Shown here piece after piece: positions 8,465 through 16,150 of a DNA stretch of 64,000 nucleotides (its first letter is position 1; every line of letters begins with the position of its first letter). This DNA is from Hymenobacter negativus. Its GTDB lineage: Bacteria; Bacteroidota; Bacteroidia; Cytophagales; Hymenobacteraceae. The notes under the pieces were generated by a model. That model was given only the letters and a program-made list of their open reading frames with translations. It was not told the origin of the DNA and ran no database searches. The position numbers and the translations under genes are program-made. Location: positions 124,001-188,000 of the forward strand of contig NZ_JAEDAE010000009.1 in the NCBI RefSeq assembly GCF_016056375.1, given 5' to 3'.

Positions 8465-8472
8465 GGTTTTGT

Positions 8473-8904
8473 TTAGCGGCTCAGCTCGGCCCCGTACAAC
8501 CATTTTTCGGCTTCTTCCAGCGTAGAAAAGCGCCGAAAAACCAGGCCCGCCGGCGCCGCGCTCACCACCGACTGCGTGGAGAGCCGGTGCATGGGGTCGG
8601 CCCCTTCCACGATGGCGCAATACTGCGCCCGCGCCTGGTTGATGGCCCGCGGAATCCATTGGCCGGTGAGCCACGCCTGGGCCACGCCGGAAAGTGGGGC
8701 GCGCTGGCCGTGGTCAGAAAGAATTTTGCGGGTGTTGGTGCTCAGCATCAGGCTCAGCACCTGCTCATAAAAAGCCTGAATGGCATCCAGCGCCGCCCGC
8801 TCGGGCGACCACGCCAGGCGCACGAATCCTCCGGGCTGGTAAAATACCTTGCCGGCGGCATTTTGAAAGAACAGCGTTTCCTGAGCGCGAAGCGGCAATG
8901 GCAT
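8473..8904 (-). CDS. hypothetical protein, paralog of the divergent neighbour at 9104
   Basis: 143 residues, no signal peptide or membrane segment. It shares its layout with the product of 9104-9517: an N-terminal strand pair beginning FFQNAAGKVFYQPGGFVRLAW, a K-[IM]-L-[SA]-D block followed by an AP motif, a conserved W about 9-10 residues later, an Arg ahead of the next strands, and a closing helix rich in E and W (TLEEAEKWL). The size and strand/helix alternation recall STAS/SpoIIAA-like folds, which is only an inference. Transcription diverges from the paralog across a 199-base spacer. Confidence 0.65.
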   Translation of the reverse strand: MPLPLRAQETLFFQNAAGKVFYQPGGFVRLAWSPERAALDAIQAFYEQVLSLMLSTNTRKILSDHGQRAPLSGVAQAWLTGQWIPRAINQARAQYCAIVEGADPMHRLSTQSVVSAAPAGLVFRRFSTLEEAEKWLYGAELSR

Positions 8905-9103
8905 AGAATGAAGGGCAGACGAAAACTGCGGCGGTAGTGCGCGGTTTGGGAAGTAAACAAAATTACGCCCGGGCCGGCCTCCCCACGCCTCTATGCCAAC
9001 AAATTATGTAAGCTCCCGTAAGCAGACCCGGCCATTTATTATTTTAGGCTGAACATCTTATCCTGTTTCTATCTCTATCCCAACTTGTTATTTATCTAGT
9101 AGC

Positions 9104-9517
9104 ATGCGATTATATTTTGAGAACCCGGTTGGGCGCTTGCTGGAGCACCCCGACGGCTATGCCCTGGTGCAATACACCGAAGCGCCCCGCGATTTCGCTG
9201 TTTTTCAGGCTTTTCTAACCCACACCCACCACCTACTGCGCCGCCACGGCTGGCACAAGATGCTGGCCGACCAGCGCTACATGGCCCCGTTCACCGACGA
9301 GGAGCGGCAGTGGATTGGCCAGGATTGGCTGGCCCGGAGCGCCAGCGACGGATACGCCCTGTTCGGCGCCATCATCATCCCCACCGACGTGTACGCCCGC
9401 TTGGCCTTGGACCAGGTGATGAGCACCATGCTGCAGCAGTCGGCCCTCACCTACCGCCTTTTTGCCACGGAGGAGGAAGCGACGGAGTGGCTGCGCCAAC
9501 TACCCGAACCGAACTAG
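9104..9517 (+). CDS. hypothetical protein, paralog of the gene at 8473
   Basis: 137 residues beginning MRLYFENPVGRLLEHPDGYALVQY. The block KMLADQRYMAPFTDEERQWIGQDWL and the ending RLFATEEEATEWL align with the divergent neighbour, so the pair probably arose by duplication and inversion. A soluble STAS/SpoIIAA-like fold is possible but unproven. The stop codon at 9515-9517 overlaps by four bases the end of the opposing DUF6929-like gene (9514), so the two are tail to tail with no terminator between. Confidence 0.65.
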   Translation: MRLYFENPVGRLLEHPDGYALVQYTEAPRDFAVFQAFLTHTHHLLRRHGWHKMLADQRYMAPFTDEERQWIGQDWLARSASDGYALFGAIIIPTDVYARLALDQVMSTMLQQSALTYRLFATEEEATEWLRQLPEPN

Positions 9518-10413
9518 CCCAGCCGCAGGTGGGCCGTGGCGGCGGTGCTGCCGCCCGCATCGTCATCGGTCACAAGTAGCAGCTCGAACTGTCCGTCGGC
9601 CAGCTGCTGGCGCACGGCTAGCCCCTCTACTTTGCCGAAATACGGGCGGCCATCGGCCCAGGCCAGTCGCGCAAACGTAGCGGTGTGCGCCGCCACGTCT
9701 ACCACGCCCACGAATGAGCCGAGTACCGCACCATCAAGCACGGCATCGGCGGTGTTTTCTACCGAGGCCGACACGAACAGTAGCCCGTCCACGAACGTGG
9801 CCCCGGAAAAGCCTGCCGGGCAGCCCTCAATCTGCGGCAGCTCGAATACCAGTTGATGCACAGCGGGCGGGCTTGCCCCCGTTGGATTTGTTAGAAAAGC
9901 CAGCGTTTCAGCCAGCGGCAGCACAAAAAGCAGCGCCGCATCGGCCCGGCCCACGGTGCGCTGAAACAGCAGCAGCTCGGTGGCAGTAGTAGCGGCAGCT
10001 TCGAGGTTGAGGAGTACGCCGGCGGGCAAATGGGCGACGAGGGCAGCATACAGAGCCGTTAGGTCCACCGTTTCGGGCAGCTGCGGCCCTTCGGCGGGCA
10101 CAAACCAGCCGCGCGCCCGGTTGGGCCGGCTGCCCGAACCGAGCAGTAGCAGGCCGGCGCGGCCGTCGGGCCAAGCCAGGGCCACCATGCACTCCAGGTC
10201 GGGCTTTATCGGCTTGGCGATGCGGCCGGAGGCGAAATCGTCGGCCGCATCAAACAGGACGATGCGGCCCGTGGGGGCCAGCGTGGCCGCGTCGAGTTGG
10301 TAGAGATAGGGCGAATCGTCGCCGATGACATAGGCCACGGAGCCAATAATTTCGACGCCGGAGGCCGAAGGCAGGCCCGGGAGCTGGTTTTCGGAGATGA
10401 TAGTGGCCGTCAT
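9514..10413 (-). CDS. DUF6929-family-like protein, probable beta-propeller
   Basis: 299 residues without a signal peptide. It opens with SGVEIIGSVAYVIGDDSPYLYQLD and contains LLLLGSGSRPNRARGWFVP, a segment I associate with proteins labelled DUF6929. Repeated strands with G-x-x-Y/L-x-V-x-D/E character suggest a propeller of unknown ligand. The end overlaps the opposing gene at 9517. The start at 10413 leaves 126 bases to the divergently read speD, so the two probably share a regulatory spacer. Confidence 0.65.
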   Translation of the reverse strand: MTATIISENQLPGLPSASGVEIIGSVAYVIGDDSPYLYQLDAATLAPTGRIVLFDAADDFASGRIAKPIKPDLECMVALAWPDGRAGLLLLGSGSRPNRARGWFVPAEGPQLPETVDLTALYAALVAHLPAGVLLNLEAAATTATELLLFQRTVGRADAALLFVLPLAETLAFLTNPTGASPPAVHQLVFELPQIEGCPAGFSGATFVDGLLFVSASVENTADAVLDGAVLGSFVGVVDVAAHTATFARLAWADGRPYFGKVEGLAVRQQLADGQFELLLVTDDDAGGSTAATAHLRLG

Positions 10414-10539
10414 GGTCGTGGAGCGGGACGTTTTTGTAATGCGCCGGCCAGGCCGGGCGATACAGCCCGCAAGCCCAGGCCAAATATCAACCCGTTCCGC
10501 TTCCTATCTTGCCGCCGCGCTCGCCCCACGCTCCTTTCC

Positions 10540-10908
10540 ATGCCCGATTATACGCCCGGTCTGCACATCCTGGCCACTTTTGCGGCGCCGCCCGCCGCCC
10601 TGCGCGATGCCGACAGCTGTCGCGCCTTCTTCGATGCCCAGGTGCTGGCCTTCGGGCTCGAAAAAGTGGGCGAGGCCTACCACAGCTTCCCGGCCGATGA
10701 AGCCGGCCCGGGAGGATTCACCGCCGTGCTGGCCCTGACGGAATCGCACCTGAGCATCCACACCTGGCCCGAGCACGGGCTGGCCACGTTCGACGTGTTT
10801 CTTTCCAATTTCCGGCGCGACAACGCGGCCACGGTGCGCGGCATCTACGCGGCCACGCTGGCGTTTTTTGAAGGCACTGAGCTCACCAAAACCGAAGTGC
10901 GCCGATGA
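10540..10908 (+). CDS. speD: S-adenosylmethionine decarboxylase proenzyme
   Basis: 122 residues from the ATG at 10540. The pyruvoyl-generating signature ESHLSIHTWPE is present, so self-cleavage should fall between Glu68 and Ser69, giving beta and alpha chains. An upstream in-frame extension overlaps the divergent gene and is rejected. The enzyme makes decarboxylated SAM, the aminopropyl donor for polyamine synthesis. Its stop overlaps the DUF4178 start by four bases (ATGA at 10905-10908), so the two are translationally coupled at the head of the cluster that also holds a membrane spermidine-synthase-like enzyme. A TATCTTG sequence at 10505 is a possible -7 box. Confidence 0.92.
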   Translation: MPDYTPGLHILATFAAPPAALRDADSCRAFFDAQVLAFGLEKVGEAYHSFPADEAGPGGFTAVLALTESHLSIHTWPEHGLATFDVFLSNFRRDNAATVRGIYAATLAFFEGTELTKTEVRR

Positions 10909-12194
10909 GCGAAACTGCTACGCCCCAGCCCGAATCGGCCCAGCTGGACTGCCCCGAGTGCCACACCAGCATCACGTACTACGACGTGGCAGGCAGCGAA
11001 TACTACGCCTGCCCCAACTGCCACGCGTATTTTCGGTGGTCGGGGGAGGAAACGCCCGAGGTATTCGGGAATTACAAGGATGCGCCCAAAACTTCGCCGG
11101 TGCTGCCGCTGGGTACTTTGGGTATTCTGGATGGCGCGCTCTACCGCGTGGTAGGCGTAGTGAGCCGGTGCGAGGCTAACCACCGGCAATACAGTTGGCG
11201 CGAATACCAGTTATTTCAGCCCGAGACCGGCCGCTACGTGCAGTTGGCCGAATATAATGGCCACTGGACACTGATTTGGGCCGCCAGCCACCTCGACAAG
11301 AACCGTGAGGATTTCAAGCTGGCCGATTTTAAGCTGTTCAACAAATACCAGCCGCGCATAAACTGGGCGCTGGGGGAGTTTGACTGGGACATCGAGCGCG
11401 ACGATACCCTGAATGTGGCCGAACATATCAACCCTCCGCGGCTGCTGGTACAGGAGCGCCGTGGCAAGGAACAGCAGTGGTACCGGGGCCGCCACGTAGC
11501 GCCTGATGAACTGGCCTCAGCTTTTAACATCAGTCGGAGTTCGCTGCCGCACCAGGAAGGTACGGGCGCGGTGGAACCCGCGCCGGGCAGCAACAGCCAC
11601 TCGGCCCTCTGGACGCTGACAGGTATTCTTACCGCGGCATTGGTACTCATTCAACTCGTGCTGGCGGTGCGCACTACGTCCGTACTTAGCCAGACCATTC
11701 AGGTGGCTCCCGATACTACGGCCACGGCCGCGCCCGGCACCGGCCGCGTGCTGGTTTCACCCTCCTTTACCCTCGACCATCAAACGGCCCTCGATATTGA
11801 ATTGAATGCCACGCTAAGCAATCAGTGGCTGGAATTGCCCGTGAGCCTCGTGAACGAGCAAACCGGGCGCGGCTTCGAGTTCACCAAAAACATTGAATTT
11901 TATAGCGGCGTCGAAGGCGGTGAAAGCTGGAGCGAAGGCAGCCGCAGTGCCGATGCCGTGCTTTCGCGGGTGCCGGCCGGCCGCTACCACCTAAATTTCT
12001 ATCCTTTCACTGAAAAAGGTGTAACCCCCGAAATCAGGGTGAATGTATGGGCCGACCCGGCACTGCCTTCGAATTTTTTCGTGGTGCTCGGGCTAATACT
12101 TCTGGTGCCCGGGCTCCAGTTGTTGCGCCGCCACTCTCACGAGCGCAGCCGCTGGTCCAACAGCGACTACAACCCTTATGCGACCGAAGAATAA
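10905..12194 (+). CDS. zinc-ribbon and DUF4178 membrane protein
   Basis: 429 residues. A zinc ribbon with two CxxC pairs (Cys16/19 and Cys36/39) opens the protein. It is followed by a DUF4178-like region (about 60-200; GTLGILDGALYRVVGVV, YSWREYQLF, GHWTLIWAAS), a membrane segment (about 235-262), an extracytoplasmic beta-rich region (about 275-390) and a second membrane segment near 395-415 before a basic tail. Function is unknown. From general knowledge, DUF4178 and DUF350 recur beside spermidine-synthase-like genes, as they do here. The start overlaps the end of speD; the next gene starts 10 bases after the stop. Confidence 0.8.
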   Translation: MSETATPQPESAQLDCPECHTSITYYDVAGSEYYACPNCHAYFRWSGEETPEVFGNYKDAPKTSPVLPLGTLGILDGALYRVVGVVSRCEANHRQYSWREYQLFQPETGRYVQLAEYNGHWTLIWAASHLDKNREDFKLADFKLFNKYQPRINWALGEFDWDIERDDTLNVAEHINPPRLLVQERRGKEQQWYRGRHVAPDELASAFNISRSSLPHQEGTGAVEPAPGSNSHSALWTLTGILTAALVLIQLVLAVRTTSVLSQTIQVAPDTTATAAPGTGRVLVSPSFTLDHQTALDIELNATLSNQWLELPVSLVNEQTGRGFEFTKNIEFYSGVEGGESWSEGSRSADAVLSRVPAGRYHLNFYPFTEKGVTPEIRVNVWADPALPSNFFVVLGLILLVPGLQLLRRHSHERSRWSNSDYNPYATEE

Positions 12195-12204
12195 GTCAAA
12201 CGGT

Positions 12205-12405
12205 ATGCTAGAAAATCTGCTCAACTTCCTGCGCCCGGTGCGCTTCTACGCGCTGCTGTTGCTGCTGCCGCTGGCCTGGTTTGCCTGGGGCACGGCCACC
12301 GGCACCCGCCTGCTCGGCGACGACAACGAGAGCACCGAAACCCTGAACGCGCCCGGCTCCGGCGGCCACGGCCACGCCGGGCGCGGCCTGTATTTCCACA
12401 AGTAA
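12205..12405 (+). CDS. tiny single-span membrane protein with Gly/His-rich tail
   Basis: 66 residues from the ATG at 12205; an upstream ATG at 12178 would overlap the DUF4178 gene and is less likely. One membrane segment (FYALLLLLPLAWFAWGTAT, about 13-31) is followed by an acidic stretch (DDNESTE) and a Gly/His-rich end (SGGHGHAGRGLYFHK). No family is recognised. Its place between DUF4178 and DUF350, with 10- and 11-base gaps, indicates it is a structural or accessory part of the cluster. The His-rich tail could bind a metal, which is speculation. Confidence 0.7.
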   Translation: MLENLLNFLRPVRFYALLLLLPLAWFAWGTATGTRLLGDDNESTETLNAPGSGGHGHAGRGLYFHK

Positions 12406-12416
12406 CCGCCTTTCCC

Positions 12417-12632
12417 ATGGAATACCTCAACGCCAAAGCCCTCGCGGCTTCCGTCATTTATTCGCTGCTCGGCATCATCATTCTGGTGGTCAGCTTTTAT
12501 GTATTCAACAAACTGACGCCGGGCACCTTGCGCAAGGAGATTATGGAGGAGCACAACACTGCCCTGGCTATTCTCGGCGCGGCCTTTATGCTGGCCGTGG
12601 CCATTATCATCAGCGCCGCCATTCATGGCTGA
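12417..12632 (+). CDS. DUF350 membrane protein
   Basis: 71 residues with two membrane segments (about 8-30 and 47-69) joined by a polar loop (NKLTPGTLRKEIMEEHNTA). This is the DUF350 pattern, with the N-x-A-L-A-I-L-G-A start of the second helix. Proteins with DUF350 usually carry two or more copies; this is a single-copy form and would have to oligomerise. No biochemical role is established. Its last eight bases overlap the start of the membrane spermidine-synthase-like gene, indicating tight cotranslation. Confidence 0.85.
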   Translation: MEYLNAKALAASVIYSLLGIIILVVSFYVFNKLTPGTLRKEIMEEHNTALAILGAAFMLAVAIIISAAIHG

Positions 12633-14202
12633 GTTGCTGGATGCACCCGCCCCGGCGGCCCCGGTCGATGCCCGCGCCGCAGGCGGCCCCGAAGCGCGGC
12701 TGCCGGGCCTGTTGCTGGCGGCGGTGGCCGTGATTGCCACCTGCGGGCTGATTTATGAGCTGATTGCCGGCACGCTGGCCTCCTACCTGCTGGGCGACTC
12801 GGTCACGCAGTTTTCCACCATCATCGGGGCCTATCTGTTTGCGATGGGCATCGGCTCGTGGCTCTCCAGGTTTCTGGAAGGCTCGCTGCTGCGCTGGTTT
12901 ATCAGGCTCGAAATACTGGTGGGGCTGGTGGGCGGCTGCATGGCCCCGCTCCTGTTCCTGAGCTTTGAGTACGTGGCCTCGTTTCGCCTGCTGCTCTACA
13001 CGCTGGTGGGCCTCACGGGCGTGCTGGTGGGGCTCGAAATTCCGCTGCTGATGCGAATTCTAGAGCACCGCTACCCTTTTAAGGACCTAGTGGCGCGGGT
13101 GTTCACCTTCGATTACGTGGGCGCACTGCTGGCTTCGCTAATATTTCCGCTGGTGCTGGTGCCGCAACTGGGGCTGATTCGTACCTCGCTGGTTTTCGGG
13201 GCGCTGAACCTGGCCGTGGCCGCCGTGGTGCTGGCCCGCTTCCCCGAAACGCGGCCCTACCGCCGGCGCTTCGGGGTGGGCATTGCGGTGGCGCTGCTGG
13301 GGCTGGCGGTGCTGTTTGGCTTCGCCAACAAGCTGCTGGCCTACACCGAAAACCTGGCTTTTCAGGACCAGGTTATTTACTCGAAATCAACTCCCTACCA
13401 GCGCATCGTCCTCACCCGCAACCCGCGCGAGCTGCGCCTGTTCCTCAACGGCAACCTGCAGTTCAGTTCCGCCGATGAGTACCGCTACCACGAAGCTTTA
13501 GTGCATCCGCTCATGCAGGCCTTACCCCAGGCCCGCCGCGTGCTGGTGATGGGCGGCGGCGACGGCCTGGCCGTGCGCGAACTGCTGAAATACCCGCGCC
13601 TGACCAGTATCAAGCTCGTCGACCTCGACGCGGGCATGACTGAGCTATTCAAGCACAACGAGCTGCTGCTGGGCCTAAACAAAGGCTCCCTCAATAACCC
13701 CAAAGTGCAGGTCATCAACGCCGACGCCTACCAGTGGATTCGGCAGGACACCACGCGCTACGATGCCATCATCGTGGACTTTCCCGACCCCGGCAACTAC
13801 TCCATCGGCAAGCTGTATTCGGCCGCGTTCTACACGGCGCTGGCCAAGCGGCTGGCTTCAGGCGGGCGGCTGGTGGTGCAAAGCACCTCGCCGTTTCTGG
13901 CTCGGCAGTCGTTTTGGTGCGTGGCGCACACGCTGGCGGCCGTGGGCCTGCACACCATCCCCTATCACCTCTACGTGCCCTCCTTCGGCGAGTGGGGTTA
14001 CGTGCTGGCGGGCCCCGACACGCACTGGCGAGGCGATATGAGCCCGCTGCCGGCGGGGTTGCGCTACATCACCCCGGCCACCATTCACGACATGCTGCGC
14101 TTTCCGCCCGACATGAGCGAAGTGCCGACGGAGGTTAACCAGCTCAATAACCAGGTGCTGGTGCGGTATTTTGAGGAAGACTGGGGGCCGTATGTGCATT
14201 AA
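12625..14202 (+). CDS. membrane-anchored spermidine synthase-like aminopropyltransferase
   Basis: 525 residues. The N-terminal ~230 residues form about seven membrane helices. The C-terminal part is a spermidine synthase fold: YHEALVHPLM substrate gate (about 290), MGGGDGLAVRELLKY nucleotide-binding loop (about 308), acidic DLD at the end of the next strand, and VDFPDP carrying the paired Asp of the active site. The catalytic residues look intact, so it should transfer an aminopropyl group from decarboxy-SAM supplied by the cluster's speD. Soluble SpeE is about 290 residues; the membrane domain is the extra part. The acceptor could be a diamine or a membrane-associated molecule. Confidence 0.88.
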   Translation: MAELLDAPAPAAPVDARAAGGPEARLPGLLLAAVAVIATCGLIYELIAGTLASYLLGDSVTQFSTIIGAYLFAMGIGSWLSRFLEGSLLRWFIRLEILVGLVGGCMAPLLFLSFEYVASFRLLLYTLVGLTGVLVGLEIPLLMRILEHRYPFKDLVARVFTFDYVGALLASLIFPLVLVPQLGLIRTSLVFGALNLAVAAVVLARFPETRPYRRRFGVGIAVALLGLAVLFGFANKLLAYTENLAFQDQVIYSKSTPYQRIVLTRNPRELRLFLNGNLQFSSADEYRYHEALVHPLMQALPQARRVLVMGGGDGLAVRELLKYPRLTSIKLVDLDAGMTELFKHNELLLGLNKGSLNNPKVQVINADAYQWIRQDTTRYDAIIVDFPDPGNYSIGKLYSAAFYTALAKRLASGGRLVVQSTSPFLARQSFWCVAHTLAAVGLHTIPYHLYVPSFGEWGYVLAGPDTHWRGDMSPLPAGLRYITPATIHDMLRFPPDMSEVPTEVNQLNNQVLVRYFEEDWGPYVH

Positions 14203-14372
14203 CCTTACCCCCCGCCCCCTCTCCTTGGGGAGAGGGGAGCCTGACTACCGTAGCGCATGCTTTAGCTTGTGATTAAAAATAAATTATAACCCGGCACAAA
14301 CTAAAGCATGTGCCTCAAGCCGCGCTGCCTAGGCTCCCCCTCTCCCCAAGGGGAGGAGGCCGGGGGTGAGGT
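14203..14372. repeat. composite imperfect palindrome (CCTCACCCCCGGCC / TGCTTTAGCTTGTG repeat)
   Basis: The outer arms (14203-14244 and 14331-14372) are imperfect reverse complements made of the CCCCTCTCC...GGAGAGGGG module. An inner pair, GCATGCTTTAGCTTGTG (14255-14271) and CACAAACTAAAGCATG, faces an AT-rich centre. The outer module recurs inside a coding region at 61677-61716 and the inner one at 32633-32646. It separates the SpeE-like gene from the flavoprotein gene and forms a large hairpin that could attenuate transcription between them. Confidence 0.85.
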
Positions 14373-14385
14373 AAACCGCTAGATA

Positions 14386-16032
14386 ATGCCCACCCGTCGC
14401 TCCTTCCTGGCCCAAAGCGGGGCGGCCCTCACCGGGGCGCTGTTGCTGCCGGCTCTCCCCAGCTGCGCACCCACCAACCCGCTGGCCCACATCAAAGGCC
14501 AAATGCGGGGCCAGGACGCTGCCACTGGCCACCTGCTGCGCGACCCCGGCCGGATTCCAGCGCCCACCCAAACCCTTGACACCGATGTGCTCATCATCGG
14601 TGGCGGGGTGGCGGGGCTGTCGGCGCGGCGCTGGCTGCACCTGCACGGCCAAACTAACACGCTGCTGGTGGAGCTGTCTCCCGAAACCGGCGGCAACGCC
14701 AGTGCCGGCCGCAACGCCGCCTCGGCCTACCCCTGGGGTGCGCACTACCTGCCCGTGCCTGATATGCGCAATACCGAGTTGCTGGAGTTTCTGCAGGCCG
14801 CCGGCACGCTCACCGGCTACGCGCCCGACGGCCGGCCCATTTACAACGATTACCAGCTCTGCCACGACCCCGAGGAGCGGCTCAACATCGAAGGCCATTG
14901 GCAGGAGGGGCTGGTACCCGCTTTAGGGCTGAGCGCCGCCGACCAGGCCCAGGTGGCCCGGTTTTTCAAGCTGACTGAAACGCTGAAAACCACTGTGGGC
15001 CGCGATGGGCATGACATTTTCCGCATCCCGCTCGACCAATCCTCAACCGACGAAGAATACCGCCAGCTCGACAAAATTTCCTTCGCCGCCTACCTCGACC
15101 GCGAGGGCTTTACCGCGCCCGCCCTGCGCTGGTACCTCGACTACGCCTGCCGCGACGACTACGGTGCCCACGCCGCGCAGGTATCGGCCTGGGCCGGGCT
15201 GCACTACTTTGCCAGCCGCAAGGGCAGCGCCCACAATGCCACCGGCGCCGACGTGCTGACCTGGCCCGAAGGCAACCACTTCCTGACGGAAAATCTGCGC
15301 CGCCAGGCCAGCGCCCCCATCCATACCCAAACCCTGGCCTACGACCTACGCGAAACTGCCAGCGGCATCGAAGCCCTGATTTACAGCGTAGCCACGCGCC
15401 AAAGCACCCGCGTGCGCGCCCGGCAGGTGCTGCTGGCCACGCCGCAGCACATTGCCCACCACCTGCTGGCCGCCGTACCCGGCCACCAGCTGCCGCCCCC
15501 CGGCGTGCTGCACCACGCGCCCTGGCTCATTGCCAACCTCACCGTAGCGGGCCTGCCGCAAGGCCCCGGCCGCCCCCTGAGCTGGGACAACGTGCGCTAC
15601 GGCAGCGCCTCACTGGGCTACATCAACGCCACCCAACAGTCAATCAAACAGGACGATGGCAGCCCGAAAGTCATTACCCTCTACTGGCCCCTGACCGACG
15701 AAATGCCCGGCCCCGCCCGCCGCCGCGCCTACCAAACCAGCTATGCCGAGTGGCTGCCCCGCGTGGTGGCCGAGCTCGAAACTTACCACCCCGGCGTGAT
15801 GCCCTACATCCAGCAGGCCGACCTTTGGGTGTGGGGCCACGGCATGGTGGCGCCCACGCCGGGCCTGCTCTGGGGCGCGGCGCGGGCGGCGGCCAGTCAG
15901 CCGGTGCACGGCCGGGTGTTCTTTGCGCATACCGATTACAGCGGCATTTCGATTTTTGAAGAGGGATTTTATCAGGGGATTCGGGCGGCGCGGGAGATGC
16001 TGGGTACCGGTAGAAAGCCGTTGTCATCCTGA
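14386..16032 (+). CDS. Tat-exported FAD-dependent oxidoreductase (amine oxidase-like)
   Basis: 548 residues. The N terminus has a twin-arginine signal (RRSFLAQ), a hydrophobic stretch and a Cys in LPSCAP, so it is probably a folded, flavin-loaded lipoprotein exported by Tat. A dinucleotide-binding GGGVAGLSA motif lies near residue 70 and a GG-containing second FAD loop follows. The C-terminal region (GHGMVAPTPGLLWG...FAHTDYSGISIFEEGF) is the FAD-closing element of amine oxidase-like proteins. Position after the spermidine-synthase-like gene suggests it oxidises the cluster product; the substrate is not known. Its stop codon lies inside the left arm of the palindromic repeat at 16023-16122. 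Confidence 0.8.
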   Translation: MPTRRSFLAQSGAALTGALLLPALPSCAPTNPLAHIKGQMRGQDAATGHLLRDPGRIPAPTQTLDTDVLIIGGGVAGLSARRWLHLHGQTNTLLVELSPETGGNASAGRNAASAYPWGAHYLPVPDMRNTELLEFLQAAGTLTGYAPDGRPIYNDYQLCHDPEERLNIEGHWQEGLVPALGLSAADQAQVARFFKLTETLKTTVGRDGHDIFRIPLDQSSTDEEYRQLDKISFAAYLDREGFTAPALRWYLDYACRDDYGAHAAQVSAWAGLHYFASRKGSAHNATGADVLTWPEGNHFLTENLRRQASAPIHTQTLAYDLRETASGIEALIYSVATRQSTRVRARQVLLATPQHIAHHLLAAVPGHQLPPPGVLHHAPWLIANLTVAGLPQGPGRPLSWDNVRYGSASLGYINATQQSIKQDDGSPKVITLYWPLTDEMPGPARRRAYQTSYAEWLPRVVAELETYHPGVMPYIQQADLWVWGHGMVAPTPGLLWGAARAAASQPVHGRVFFAHTDYSGISIFEEGFYQGIRAAREMLGTGRKPLSS

Positions 16033-16122
16033 GCGGAGCGAAGGACCTTATCACGTTCGCACCAACTGATTTACTGCTCATAGTTCAGACATGACAAGGT
16101 CCTTCGCTCCGCTCAGGATGAC
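16023..16122. repeat. GTCATCCTGAGCGGAGCGAAGG-type palindromic repeat
   Basis: 27-bp perfect arms at 16023-16049 and 16096-16122 around a 46-base spacer. The arm shares the outline GTCATnCnGAnCGnAGnGAAGnACCTT with the copy at 50621-50705. The TGA of the flavoprotein gene (16030-16032) is within the left arm, so that gene's last codons are repeat-derived. Confidence 0.95.
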
Positions 16123-16150
16123 AAACAAATAACCTGCAACTCCTTCTTTC

